Assembly (NCBI GenBank): GCA_044353855.1
Contig: JBILBF010000002.1
Location: 62,001 to 126,000 of the forward strand
Direction: 5' to 3'
From: UKL13-3 sp044353855
Lineage (GTDB): Bacteria > Bacteroidota > Bacteroidia > UKL13-3
DNA: 64,000 nt
A program made the position numbers and the translations under genes. Every line of letters starts with the position of its first letter. Position 1 is the stretch's first letter. Shown piece by piece: positions 18,456 through 25,989 of this stretch. Below the pieces are notes generated by a model, which did no database searches, had not been told where the DNA came from, and saw only the letters and a program-made list of their open reading frames with translations.

Positions 18456-19319
18456 TTACGCCTTCGTTGTTTTGTCATTGGTTTCAAATTCTTTCAATGT
18501 TTTGCCGTCCTTATTTTTCCATTCTGTCAGTCCATTTGCATTACGTCCCATTACCATAACTGCTGCTGTAGATGGACTGCTAAAAATGTAGTCGTCTGAA
18601 AATTCAAAGTATTCTCCATTGTCAACAAGCACTCCTCCGTCAATTAGTTTTTGTCTGTATATGATGAAGTTTGGAGTCATTGAATTTACAATTGTCGCTG
18701 CTGCTTTAGAATTTTTGAAAACAACAAAACCGTCAGATGTTGGTTCGCCTTGTCCATCAGCTCCACGAGCCGCTTTAATAAAAAATGTTTCTTGTTTTTG
18801 TTTAGGTTTAAATTCTCTTTTTTCTTCAAATACTTTATGTCCGAGAGTATTTACAAGCATTTTGATATGTTCAATAAATTCTTCCATTTCGGCCCTGTCA
18901 GATTCAGATATTGAAGATTGAGTTGGAATTATTGAATTGTCAACCGTGTAGCGATTGGCAGATTTTGCAATGTCGTGAAGACGATTTTCTAAATATTTTA
19001 TGTGAGCCTTGTTTAGGTTTTCGTCTTTACTAATAAAAACAATTGCTTCGTTCCAAAAATCCTTTTGAGTCAACTGTTGATTTAGTCGTTTTAAAATTGA
19101 TTCGGCTTCACCAATATATACTTGGTCTTTCCCTGCATCGTCTTTTCCAAAGAGTAAATAAACTCCTGTGCTTGTTAGGTCGTCTCGGTCTGAACAGTCC
19201 TTAATTTTAATACGAGGAATTTTATATGCCTTTCCAGACCAGTTGGACAGTTCGCAACTCATTCTTCCGTTTGCTTCTCCGTCAATGAGGAATATTTTTA
19301 TTGTCTTGCCGAATTTCAT
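18456..19319 (-). CDS. GIY-YIG nuclease-family protein with DUF4357 domain
   Basis: The 287-residue protein carries a GIY-YIG fold at about 48-140: Gly52-Val-Tyr54, Tyr68-Ile-Gly70, the Arg78 that usually follows, and a later helix with the candidate metal-binding Glu (KYLENRLHDIAK). The C-terminal part (about 205-275: GFVVFKNSKAAATIVNSM, GEYFEFSDDYIFSSPSTAA) matches DUF4357, a domain often found at the end of restriction-modification or nuclease proteins. No methyltransferase or other defence gene is adjacent. The gene stands alone 38 bases beyond the purB stop. It may cut or repair DNA or act as a solitary defence nuclease; the substrate is not known. Confidence 0.8.
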   Translation of the reverse strand: MKFGKTIKIFLIDGEANGRMSCELSNWSGKAYKIPRIKIKDCSDRDDLTSTGVYLLFGKDDAGKDQVYIGEAESILKRLNQQLTQKDFWNEAIVFISKDENLNKAHIKYLENRLHDIAKSANRYTVDNSIIPTQSSISESDRAEMEEFIEHIKMLVNTLGHKVFEEKREFKPKQKQETFFIKAARGADGQGEPTSDGFVVFKNSKAAATIVNSMTPNFIIYRQKLIDGGVLVDNGEYFEFSDDYIFSSPSTAAVMVMGRNANGLTEWKNKDGKTLKEFETNDKTTKA

Positions 19320-19357
19320 ATTTAGTTGTCTGTCTTTTTACAATGAGGCATAAAATA

Positions 19358-20704
19358 CTAATAAACGCCTGTATAATTATGTGGCGTAATTTTAGTCAGT
19401 TCTGCTTTAACTTTAGCCGTAACTTTAAGAGTCGTAATAAATTTCTTAATATCTTTCTCGCCAATTTTTTTGTTGGTGCGTGTTAATGATTTTAATGCCT
19501 CATATGGTTTGGGATACCCTTCTCTGCGCAAAATGGTTTGAATTGCTTCAGCTACAACAGCCCAATTTGCTTCCAAGTGAGCGTTAAGTGCGGCCTCATT
19601 CAACATCAATTTATTCAATCCTTTTAAAAGCGAATTATACCCAATTAGGGTATGTCCCATTGGTACACCTATATTTCTTAATACAGTAGAATCGGTAAGA
19701 TCACGTTGCAAACGGGAAATGGGCAATTTTGCCGAAAGGTGTTCAAAAATAGCATTGGCTATTCCAAAATTCCCTTCTGCATTTTCAAAATCAATAGGGT
19801 TTACTTTGTGTGGCATTGCTGATGAACCTACTTCGCCAGCTTTAAGTTGTTGTTTAAAATACTCCATCGATATGTATTGCCACATATCTTTACTCAAATC
19901 AATTAAAATTGTATTGATACGTTTATAGGCATCAAACATAGCAGCTAAGTTATCATAATGTTCAATTTGGGTGGTGTATTGAGAACGCTCTAAACCTATT
20001 GAGGACAGAAAAGTATTCGCAAATTTTACCCAATCAATTTTAGGATAAGCAACATGGTGGGCATTAAAATTACCCGTAGCTCCACCAAACTTTGCCGAAT
20101 GAGGCACTTCTGAAAGTTGAAAAGATTGCACTTGCAAACGCTCAACAAAAACCAATATTTCTTTTCCTAATTTAGTGGGTGAAGCAGGCTGACCATGAGT
20201 ATGTGCTAGCATGGGAATATTTTTCCACTCTTTAGCAAGTTTTGATAAGGTATCAATCAGTGTGTGTAATTGCGGCAACATTATTTGCTCATTAGCTGAT
20301 TTAATGGTCAGTGGAATGGAAGTATTGTTTATATCTTGTGAGGTTAGGCCAAAATGGACAAACTCTGAAACATTTTCCAATCCTAATGGTGTAATTTTTT
20401 CTTTGATAAAATATTCAACCGCTTTTACATCATGGTTAGTCGTTTTTTCAATGTTTTTAATATGCTGTGCGTCTTCAGTTGAAAAGTTGATGTATATTTC
20501 TCTCAATTCTTTTTTTAAACCTGCACTTAATTTTCCTTTAAGTTGTGGCAAAGGCAACTCAGCTAATGCTATAAAATATTCAATTTCTACTAATATTCGA
20601 TATTGAATTAAAGAAAACTCGGAGAAGCAACCAGCAAGCTGTTCTGTTTGTTTACGATAGCGACCATCAATAGGTGAAATAGCAGTAAGTGTAGTAAGTT
20701 CCAT
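19358..20704 (-). CDS. purB: Adenylosuccinate lyase
   Basis: The 448-residue enzyme of the fumarase/aspartase superfamily catalyses two steps of purine synthesis: SAICAR to AICAR plus fumarate, and adenylosuccinate to AMP plus fumarate. It starts with LTAISPIDGRYR, typical of the PurB subgroup, and contains the superfamily signature GSSAMPHKVNPIDFENAEGN near residue 295 with the catalytic Ser loop. The acid/base His is in MLAHTHGQPASPT. The length is normal. A -7-like box (TATTTTCG, minus strand 20727-20734) lies 22 nt upstream. It is divergent from the endonuclease I gene. Confidence 0.96.
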   Translation of the reverse strand: MELTTLTAISPIDGRYRKQTEQLAGCFSEFSLIQYRILVEIEYFIALAELPLPQLKGKLSAGLKKELREIYINFSTEDAQHIKNIEKTTNHDVKAVEYFIKEKITPLGLENVSEFVHFGLTSQDINNTSIPLTIKSANEQIMLPQLHTLIDTLSKLAKEWKNIPMLAHTHGQPASPTKLGKEILVFVERLQVQSFQLSEVPHSAKFGGATGNFNAHHVAYPKIDWVKFANTFLSSIGLERSQYTTQIEHYDNLAAMFDAYKRINTILIDLSKDMWQYISMEYFKQQLKAGEVGSSAMPHKVNPIDFENAEGNFGIANAIFEHLSAKLPISRLQRDLTDSTVLRNIGVPMGHTLIGYNSLLKGLNKLMLNEAALNAHLEANWAVVAEAIQTILRREGYPKPYEALKSLTRTNKKIGEKDIKKFITTLKVTAKVKAELTKITPHNYTGVY

Positions 20705-20785
20705 TATGATATTGTTAAAAGTGTTGCGAAAATAAGGCGTTACAGCTTAATTTAGTAATTTAGCACCTTTAAAATTCTACACAAA

Positions 20786-22411
20786 ATGAAACAGCTCCTG
20801 TTTTGGGTATTGATATTACCTATTTTTACAAATGCCCAAAAATTGTTATTTTCTGCAACAGTCATACAATTTGGAACCCTTACAGTTCCTGCTTCTGATA
20901 GCATAAAATTAGTACTTACATTAGAAGGAGTTGATGTTGATTCGGCAATACAAATAAGTGATATTAACTCTTATAACGAAGCGTTTACTGTAAGCGACAC
21001 TAGTTTTGCTGTTTATAAAAATGAGCCAAAAGAAATTTGGGTCAGATTTAAACCTAAACACAATATAAAAGTTGCAACCCAATTATTGTTTATAAGCGAT
21101 GCTTCAAATTCATCAACAACAATAAGTTTGAGTGGAATAGGAAAATATGAAGATACCTATTATGCTACTACTCAAAATTTGAATGAACAAGAATTAAAAG
21201 ATGCGCTCAAATCAATTATTACAAATGGCCAATCGGATTGTTCTTATAATGCATCACGTGACCAGCTATATATGACCATAGATAATAAAAAAACAAATGG
21301 TCAAGTTACAACCTTAAATACGCTAGAGTGTGTATACACAGGCCGACAAGCTGTTGGATACAGCAGCAGAACAGATGCTCAAACAAATAGTAATTTTAAC
21401 ACGGAACATACATGGCCTCAAAGTTTATTTAGCTCAGCAACACCTATGGTTTGTGATTTACACCATTTATTCCCAACAGATGAAACTGCTAATGGAATCA
21501 GAAGCAATTATCCTTTTGGAATAGTGAGCAACCCAACTTGGACAGTTGGAGGAAGCGAGTTTGCAAACAATGTTTTTGAACCAAGAGATAATCACAAAGG
21601 CCAAGTAGCCAGAGCGATGATGTATTTTGTATTACGCTACCAAGACTACAATTCATTTTTTGCACCACAAGAAACAATATTAAGGCAATGGCACAGGCAA
21701 TATTTACCAAATGTGGTAGATGTAAAAAGGAATAATGATATTTTTAGCTATCAAAAAAACCGAAATCCTTTTGTTGATCATCCTGAGTTTTTAGAGAGAA
21801 TAACTCTTTTATCATCAACCTCGGTAGCAGCTCCAACGCGCTTACTAACAACTAATTTAAATGCAGTATATGTTACGGCAATAGCTGGTAATGGTATATC
21901 TATGAATAATGGTTCAATAGCTCTTGTAAATACAGGTAATCAATCAATTAATTATACCGCAGCTTTTACTTCTCAAGTTTTTAAGCTCAATTCCGCAGCA
22001 GGAATTATTAGTAAAGAGAATGCTCAAGACATAAATTTTTATTTGGATGGCGTTGCAGACTCAATCGTTTTAGATACGCTAGTTATTACCAGTAACGCTA
22101 CTAATAATCCTATTATTCGTATTCCATTTATTGGAGAACTGAGATTACTGGGTGGATTGAAGAAAAATGCTTTCCCAGCATTTACCTTTCAACTCTATCC
22201 AAATCCATCCAACAATGAGGTGAACATTTTATCACAAAACCTTACCAATTTTACCATTAGCATTACTACATTGCAAGGACAATTAATGGGTGAATGGGAT
22301 AGTATTAAAACTATAAACACTAACTTTTTGAACAACGGGCTTTATATTGTTACTTTAAAATCCCAATTTGGAAGTAACCAACAAAAACTATTGATTAACC
22401 ACATAGATTAA
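20786..22411 (+). CDS. Secreted endonuclease I family nuclease with T9SS type A sorting domain
   Basis: The 541-residue protein has a signal peptide (MKQLLFWVLILPIFTNAQ), an N-terminal ~100-residue beta-sandwich (choice-of-anchor/Abnormal-spindle-like module ending at SLSGIGKYE), an endonuclease I (EndA/NucM) domain at about 125-340, and a C-terminal type A sorting domain (FQLYPNPSNNEVNIL, LNNGLYIVTLKS, QQKLLINHI). The catalytic region shows FNTEHTWPQSLF and CDLHHLFPTDETANGIRSN, with the His and Asn residues that bind Mg in this family. It probably degrades extracellular DNA or RNA on the cell surface for nutrients or biofilm turnover. It is followed by sppA after 34 bases. Confidence 0.9.
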   Translation: MKQLLFWVLILPIFTNAQKLLFSATVIQFGTLTVPASDSIKLVLTLEGVDVDSAIQISDINSYNEAFTVSDTSFAVYKNEPKEIWVRFKPKHNIKVATQLLFISDASNSSTTISLSGIGKYEDTYYATTQNLNEQELKDALKSIITNGQSDCSYNASRDQLYMTIDNKKTNGQVTTLNTLECVYTGRQAVGYSSRTDAQTNSNFNTEHTWPQSLFSSATPMVCDLHHLFPTDETANGIRSNYPFGIVSNPTWTVGGSEFANNVFEPRDNHKGQVARAMMYFVLRYQDYNSFFAPQETILRQWHRQYLPNVVDVKRNNDIFSYQKNRNPFVDHPEFLERITLLSSTSVAAPTRLLTTNLNAVYVTAIAGNGISMNNGSIALVNTGNQSINYTAAFTSQVFKLNSAAGIISKENAQDINFYLDGVADSIVLDTLVITSNATNNPIIRIPFIGELRLLGGLKKNAFPAFTFQLYPNPSNNEVNILSQNLTNFTISITTLQGQLMGEWDSIKTINTNFLNNGLYIVTLKSQFGSNQQKLLINHID

Positions 22412-22445
22412 ACACCAATAATTACCTAACATAAATCAACTAACA

Positions 22446-24209
22446 ATGAAACAATTTTTTAAATTTTTATTTGCAAGTATATTAGGCACTATCCTATCGG
22501 TGGTGCTTTTATTTTTTATTCTAATAGGTGTAGCTGCCAGTTTTGCTGGAACCAGTGATGAAGAGAAAGACATAAAAGACAAATCTGTATTAAAACTTTC
22601 CCTCAATTATGCTATTTCTGATCGAACAAGCAATGACCCTTTTAAAGATTTTAACTTTTCAAGTATGGAAGGGTCAAATGAACCTGGCCTGAATGATATT
22701 TTAAAAAGTATTCGCCACGCAGCAACAGATGATAATATCAAAGGTATCTACATTGATATATCGATGGCTTCAAATAGCTATGCAACGTTAAAAGAAATAC
22801 GAGATGAACTAATTGAGTTTAAAAAATCAAAGAAATTTATACTGGCTTATGGAGAGGTAATTGAAGAGCATGGATATTATGTAGCATCTGTTGCCGACCA
22901 AATTTATATTAACCCAACAGGAATAATCTTGTTAGATGGATTTTCCTATTCCTCAACCTATGTAAAAGGGATGTTGGATAAAGTAGGAGTTCAAGTTGAG
23001 CTTATACGACATGGTAAATTTAAAGCTGCAGGAGAACCTTTAATAGCAGATAAAATGAGTGATGAAAACCGCAAACAAATTGAATCATTTATGGGTAGTG
23101 TGTATGATGATTTTATTACAAGTATTGCAGTTTCACGCAAAAAAGGTGCAGAAGACTTTAGAAATATATGCAATAATCTTTTGGTACAAACACCACAAGA
23201 TGCTAAACAAATGGGCCTCATTGATGGACTAAAATATGCTGATGAAATTGATGACGAATTGCATCAAAAAACTGGTACAGACTCAAAAGATGAAATTGCG
23301 TTTATTGGCATCAATGAATATAAAAACAAAGCTAAAGATGGAAAAATAACAGCTAAAGATAAAATTGCAGTTATATATGCTGAAGGTGAAATTGTTGATG
23401 GAGAAGGCAGTAGTGAACAAGTTGGATCGGCACCTACAGCTGCAGCAATAGCAAAAGCAAGAAAAGATTCAGCAGTAAAAGTTATTGTATTGCGCATAAA
23501 CTCTCCAGGAGGAAGTGCATTAGCAAGCGATGTCATATGGCGTGAAGTTGTACTCACCCAAAAAGTAAAACCCGTTATTGTTTCAATGGGTGCAGTTGCT
23601 GCTTCGGGTGGGTATTATATTGCTGCTCCTGCTGATGTAATTATGGCTGAACCAAATACTATTACAGGTTCAATTGGCGTTTTTGGCATGTTTGTAAATG
23701 CACAAAATTTATTAACGAATAAGCTTGGATTAAAATTTGAAAAAGTAAAATTTGGTGAGTATTCAGATATTGGAAGTCCGGATAGAGCAATGACTGCTGC
23801 CGAAAAAGCTATTATGCAAAAAATGATTGACCATATTTATACTGATTTTATTACCAAAGTTGCTGAAGGAAGAAAAATGACTTTAGCACAAGTAGACTCA
23901 ATTGCTCAAGGACGTGTATGGGCGGGTGTTGATGCTAAACGAATTGGTTTGATAGATGAATTTGGTGGACTAAAAGATGCAATCGCATTAGCCGCTAAAA
24001 AAGCCAACCTAACCGAATATAGAATTGTAAATTTACCTGAACAACAAGATCCATTTCAAAAGTTAATTAAGTCTTTTGGTGCCAGTGCTTCAACTTATTT
24101 TGTTCAACAACAACTTGGAGATGAATACAAATATTACCAACAATTAAAAAGCATTCAACATATGCATGGCATTAAAGCACGAATGTTGTTTGATGGAGAA
24201 ATTCAATAA
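22446..24209 (+). CDS. sppA: Signal peptide peptidase SppA, 67-kDa (long) type
   Basis: The 587-residue inner-membrane serine protease degrades cleaved signal peptides and other membrane fragments. An N-terminal transmembrane helix (FLFASILGTILSVVLLFFILIG split over residues 8-29) anchors it. It has the tandem S49 domains of the long form: the N-terminal half carries the general-base Lys (K193 in HGKFKAAGEP) and the C-terminal half carries the nucleophile Ser387 (AVAASGGYYIAAP), the same arrangement as E. coli SppA. It lies 34 bases downstream of the endonuclease gene and ends at a good terminator. Confidence 0.93.
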   Translation: MKQFFKFLFASILGTILSVVLLFFILIGVAASFAGTSDEEKDIKDKSVLKLSLNYAISDRTSNDPFKDFNFSSMEGSNEPGLNDILKSIRHAATDDNIKGIYIDISMASNSYATLKEIRDELIEFKKSKKFILAYGEVIEEHGYYVASVADQIYINPTGIILLDGFSYSSTYVKGMLDKVGVQVELIRHGKFKAAGEPLIADKMSDENRKQIESFMGSVYDDFITSIAVSRKKGAEDFRNICNNLLVQTPQDAKQMGLIDGLKYADEIDDELHQKTGTDSKDEIAFIGINEYKNKAKDGKITAKDKIAVIYAEGEIVDGEGSSEQVGSAPTAAAIAKARKDSAVKVIVLRINSPGGSALASDVIWREVVLTQKVKPVIVSMGAVAASGGYYIAAPADVIMAEPNTITGSIGVFGMFVNAQNLLTNKLGLKFEKVKFGEYSDIGSPDRAMTAAEKAIMQKMIDHIYTDFITKVAEGRKMTLAQVDSIAQGRVWAGVDAKRIGLIDEFGGLKDAIALAAKKANLTEYRIVNLPEQQDPFQKLIKSFGASASTYFVQQQLGDEYKYYQQLKSIQHMHGIKARMLFDGEIQ

Positions 24210-24232
24210 GCAGATTGAAATTTAAGTTTTTA

Positions 24233-24262
24233 AAAAGAGTTTGTTCCACAACAAACTCTTTT
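24233..24262 (+). terminator. Terminator between sppA and the convergent permease gene
   Basis: A 13-bp perfect stem (AAAAGAGTTTGTT with AACAAACTCTTTT) and a 4-nt loop, T/A-rich on both ends, lie 23 bases after the sppA stop and directly abut the stop of the minus-strand permease at 24263. It can act in both directions. Confidence 0.9.
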
Positions 24263-25495
24263 TTATTCGTAGCGTAAAGCTTCTATAGGGTCAAGATTAC
24301 TTGCTTTTATAGCAGGATAAATACCAGATACCAATCCTACTATTAAACATAATGAAAGTCCAATTCCCATCCATAACCAAGGAATGATAAATCCTCCGCT
24401 CATCAACATAGAAACAGCATTTCCCATAAGTATACCCAGTATAATTCCTCCTATCCCTCCTATTTGACAAATAACAATTGCTTCAAATAAAAACTGTTTA
24501 CGTATTGCATTTTTAGTAGCTCCAATAGATTTGCGAATACCAATTTCACGGGTACGTTCGGTAACAGATACCAGCATTATATTCATTAATCCAATTGCAG
24601 CACCCAACAAGGTAATAAAACCAATTACAGTAGCAGCAATTGTAACATATTGTAAACTATCAATAAGTTCTTTTGCGATATTATCCGCTTTCAGTAATTC
24701 AAAATTATTTTCGTCCATTGCAGGTAATTTTCGAACACGTCTGAATACAGCCTCTGCTTCTTCAATTGCTCCATTCATAATTGTAGGATCAGTTACAGCT
24801 ACTGTAATGACAAAACTCATGTTGGGACGAGTAAAAACTTTCCTTGCATTTTCAAGAGGTACAATCACAATTCTATCTCCTCCAAACCCCATTGAAGAAC
24901 CTTTTTCAGCCAATACTCCAACTACTCTATATTTTGCCCCTCCAATAAAAATTGGCTCACCTAAAGGATTTACTTTTTTAAACAATTTATCTTTAATTTC
25001 TTTTCCAATTAACACAACATTGGATGCACTTTCTATTTCCTTTTCACCAAAATTACGACCTTGAGCTATTGAATAGCCTGAAACGTTTATATAATTAACA
25101 TCACCACCCATTACCATCACATTGGGATCAGTTTTAAACGAATTGTACTTTACGGTACTTGCAAAAGAAGCATTTACAGAAAGAGATGTTTTTGAGGGAT
25201 ATAAAAACTCTTCATTAAACTCATAAGCTTCTTGTCTTGTAATTGCAGCGTATTTTTTTTGCACTTTGCCTTTAGTTCCAAATTGAACATTGTTACCCCT
25301 ATTTTTTATATTAAAGGTATTCGCACCCATATTTGAAAAGCTGCTATTAATAGACATTTTAATTCCATCAATAGCTGTAAGTATGCCTACTAATGCCATG
25401 ATTCCAATAGCAATGATAAGGGCAGTAATGATAGCCCGCATTTTATTTCCTGCTATTGATGTTAAAGCTATACTTAAATTTTCGGTAATACCCAT
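24263..25495 (-). CDS. MacB/FtsX-type ABC transporter permease
   Basis: The 410-residue membrane protein has the architecture of MacB-like permeases: one N-terminal helix (IITALIIAIGIMALVGILTA, about 21-40), a large periplasmic MacB_PCD domain (about 45-270), and three C-terminal helices forming the FtsX domain (about 285-405), with the conserved ERTREIGIRKSIGATKNAI cytoplasmic loop that contacts the ATPase. Such permeases move lipoproteins, toxins or peptides by mechanotransmission. No cognate ATPase is adjacent, so it must use one encoded elsewhere. Its ATG follows the stop of the IscA-like gene without any gap, which means translational coupling. Confidence 0.9.
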   Translation of the reverse strand: MGITENLSIALTSIAGNKMRAIITALIIAIGIMALVGILTAIDGIKMSINSSFSNMGANTFNIKNRGNNVQFGTKGKVQKKYAAITRQEAYEFNEEFLYPSKTSLSVNASFASTVKYNSFKTDPNVMVMGGDVNYINVSGYSIAQGRNFGEKEIESASNVVLIGKEIKDKLFKKVNPLGEPIFIGGAKYRVVGVLAEKGSSMGFGGDRIVIVPLENARKVFTRPNMSFVITVAVTDPTIMNGAIEEAEAVFRRVRKLPAMDENNFELLKADNIAKELIDSLQYVTIAATVIGFITLLGAAIGLMNIMLVSVTERTREIGIRKSIGATKNAIRKQFLFEAIVICQIGGIGGIILGILMGNAVSMLMSGGFIIPWLWMGIGLSLCLIVGLVSGIYPAIKASNLDPIEALRYE

Positions 25496-25792
25496 TTATG
25501 ATTTTGGTTTCTCTACAAATGTAAATCCTTTTCGAGTTTCCTCTTCCACATAATCTATAATCATACCTGCAAAAAAGAAAATTTCTCCTGGATGGTAAAT
25601 CACTTCCAATCCTTGTATGTTCGATAGTTTATCTTTGTCACTTTTTTCATCAAACCCAATAATGAGTCGCTTGTTTGTCTCGTTTTTCTGTCGAATACCC
25701 ACTCGTACATAACTGTTATTGGGAATTTGTAATGTTTGCTGGTATGAAACAATGGCATCAATAGCCCTATCGGTAAATTGTATTATTTCCAT
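25496..25792 (-). CDS. IscA/HesB-like iron-sulfur carrier fold lacking the cluster cysteines
   Basis: The 98-residue protein follows the A-type carrier pattern strand by strand: FTDRAIDAIVSY, VRVGI, LIIGFDE, GLEVIYHPGE, FAGMIIDYVEE, KGFTFVEKP. In IscA/ErpA/SufA three cysteines bind the cluster (one in a GGCSG loop and a C-terminal CGC). Here the loop reads QKNETNK, the C-terminus ends at EKPKS, and there is no cysteine at all. It therefore cannot bind Fe-S in the normal way; it may be a scaffold or regulatory paralogue. The ATG at 25792 is preferred; a TTG five codons upstream is possible. The stop codon abuts the permease start. Confidence 0.8.
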   Translation of the reverse strand: MEIIQFTDRAIDAIVSYQQTLQIPNNSYVRVGIRQKNETNKRLIIGFDEKSDKDKLSNIQGLEVIYHPGEIFFFAGMIIDYVEEETRKGFTFVEKPKS

Positions 25793-25954
25793 ATTGTTAA
25801 GGTGCAAATATGCATGAATAACACCGAATATGAAATACAGATTAAGTATATCCTTTTTGTTTATCCTTATTGATTAATTTGAAAATAGTTGATTCAAGAT
25901 TGTATTAACTAACCATTTTGTTCGTACACCTAACTTTAAAAACTAGGTATACTA

Positions 25955-25985
25955 TTTTGTTGAATATCAAAATAGTTTATATTCG
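25955..25985 (+). promoter_or_regulatory. Promoter of the FdhF/YdeP-like gene
   Basis: A -33-like TTTTG (25955-25959) is followed after 18 nt by TATATTCG (25978-25985), close to the Bacteroidota consensus TTTG-N19-TAnnTTTG. The ATG at 25990 follows the -7 box after just 4 nt (AGCG), so the transcript should be leaderless. This also argues against any start further upstream. Confidence 0.55.
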
Positions 25986-25989
25986 AGCG

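Noticed and set aside
24531..25064. A 177-codon open frame antisense to the MacB-type permease (and similar ones opposite purB at 20211-20606, nrdB at 44836-45327 and pepT at 11730-12026).
   Set aside because: Each lies entirely within a well-supported conserved gene on the other strand, has biased composition typical of reverse-frame translation, and has no promoter or motif of its own.
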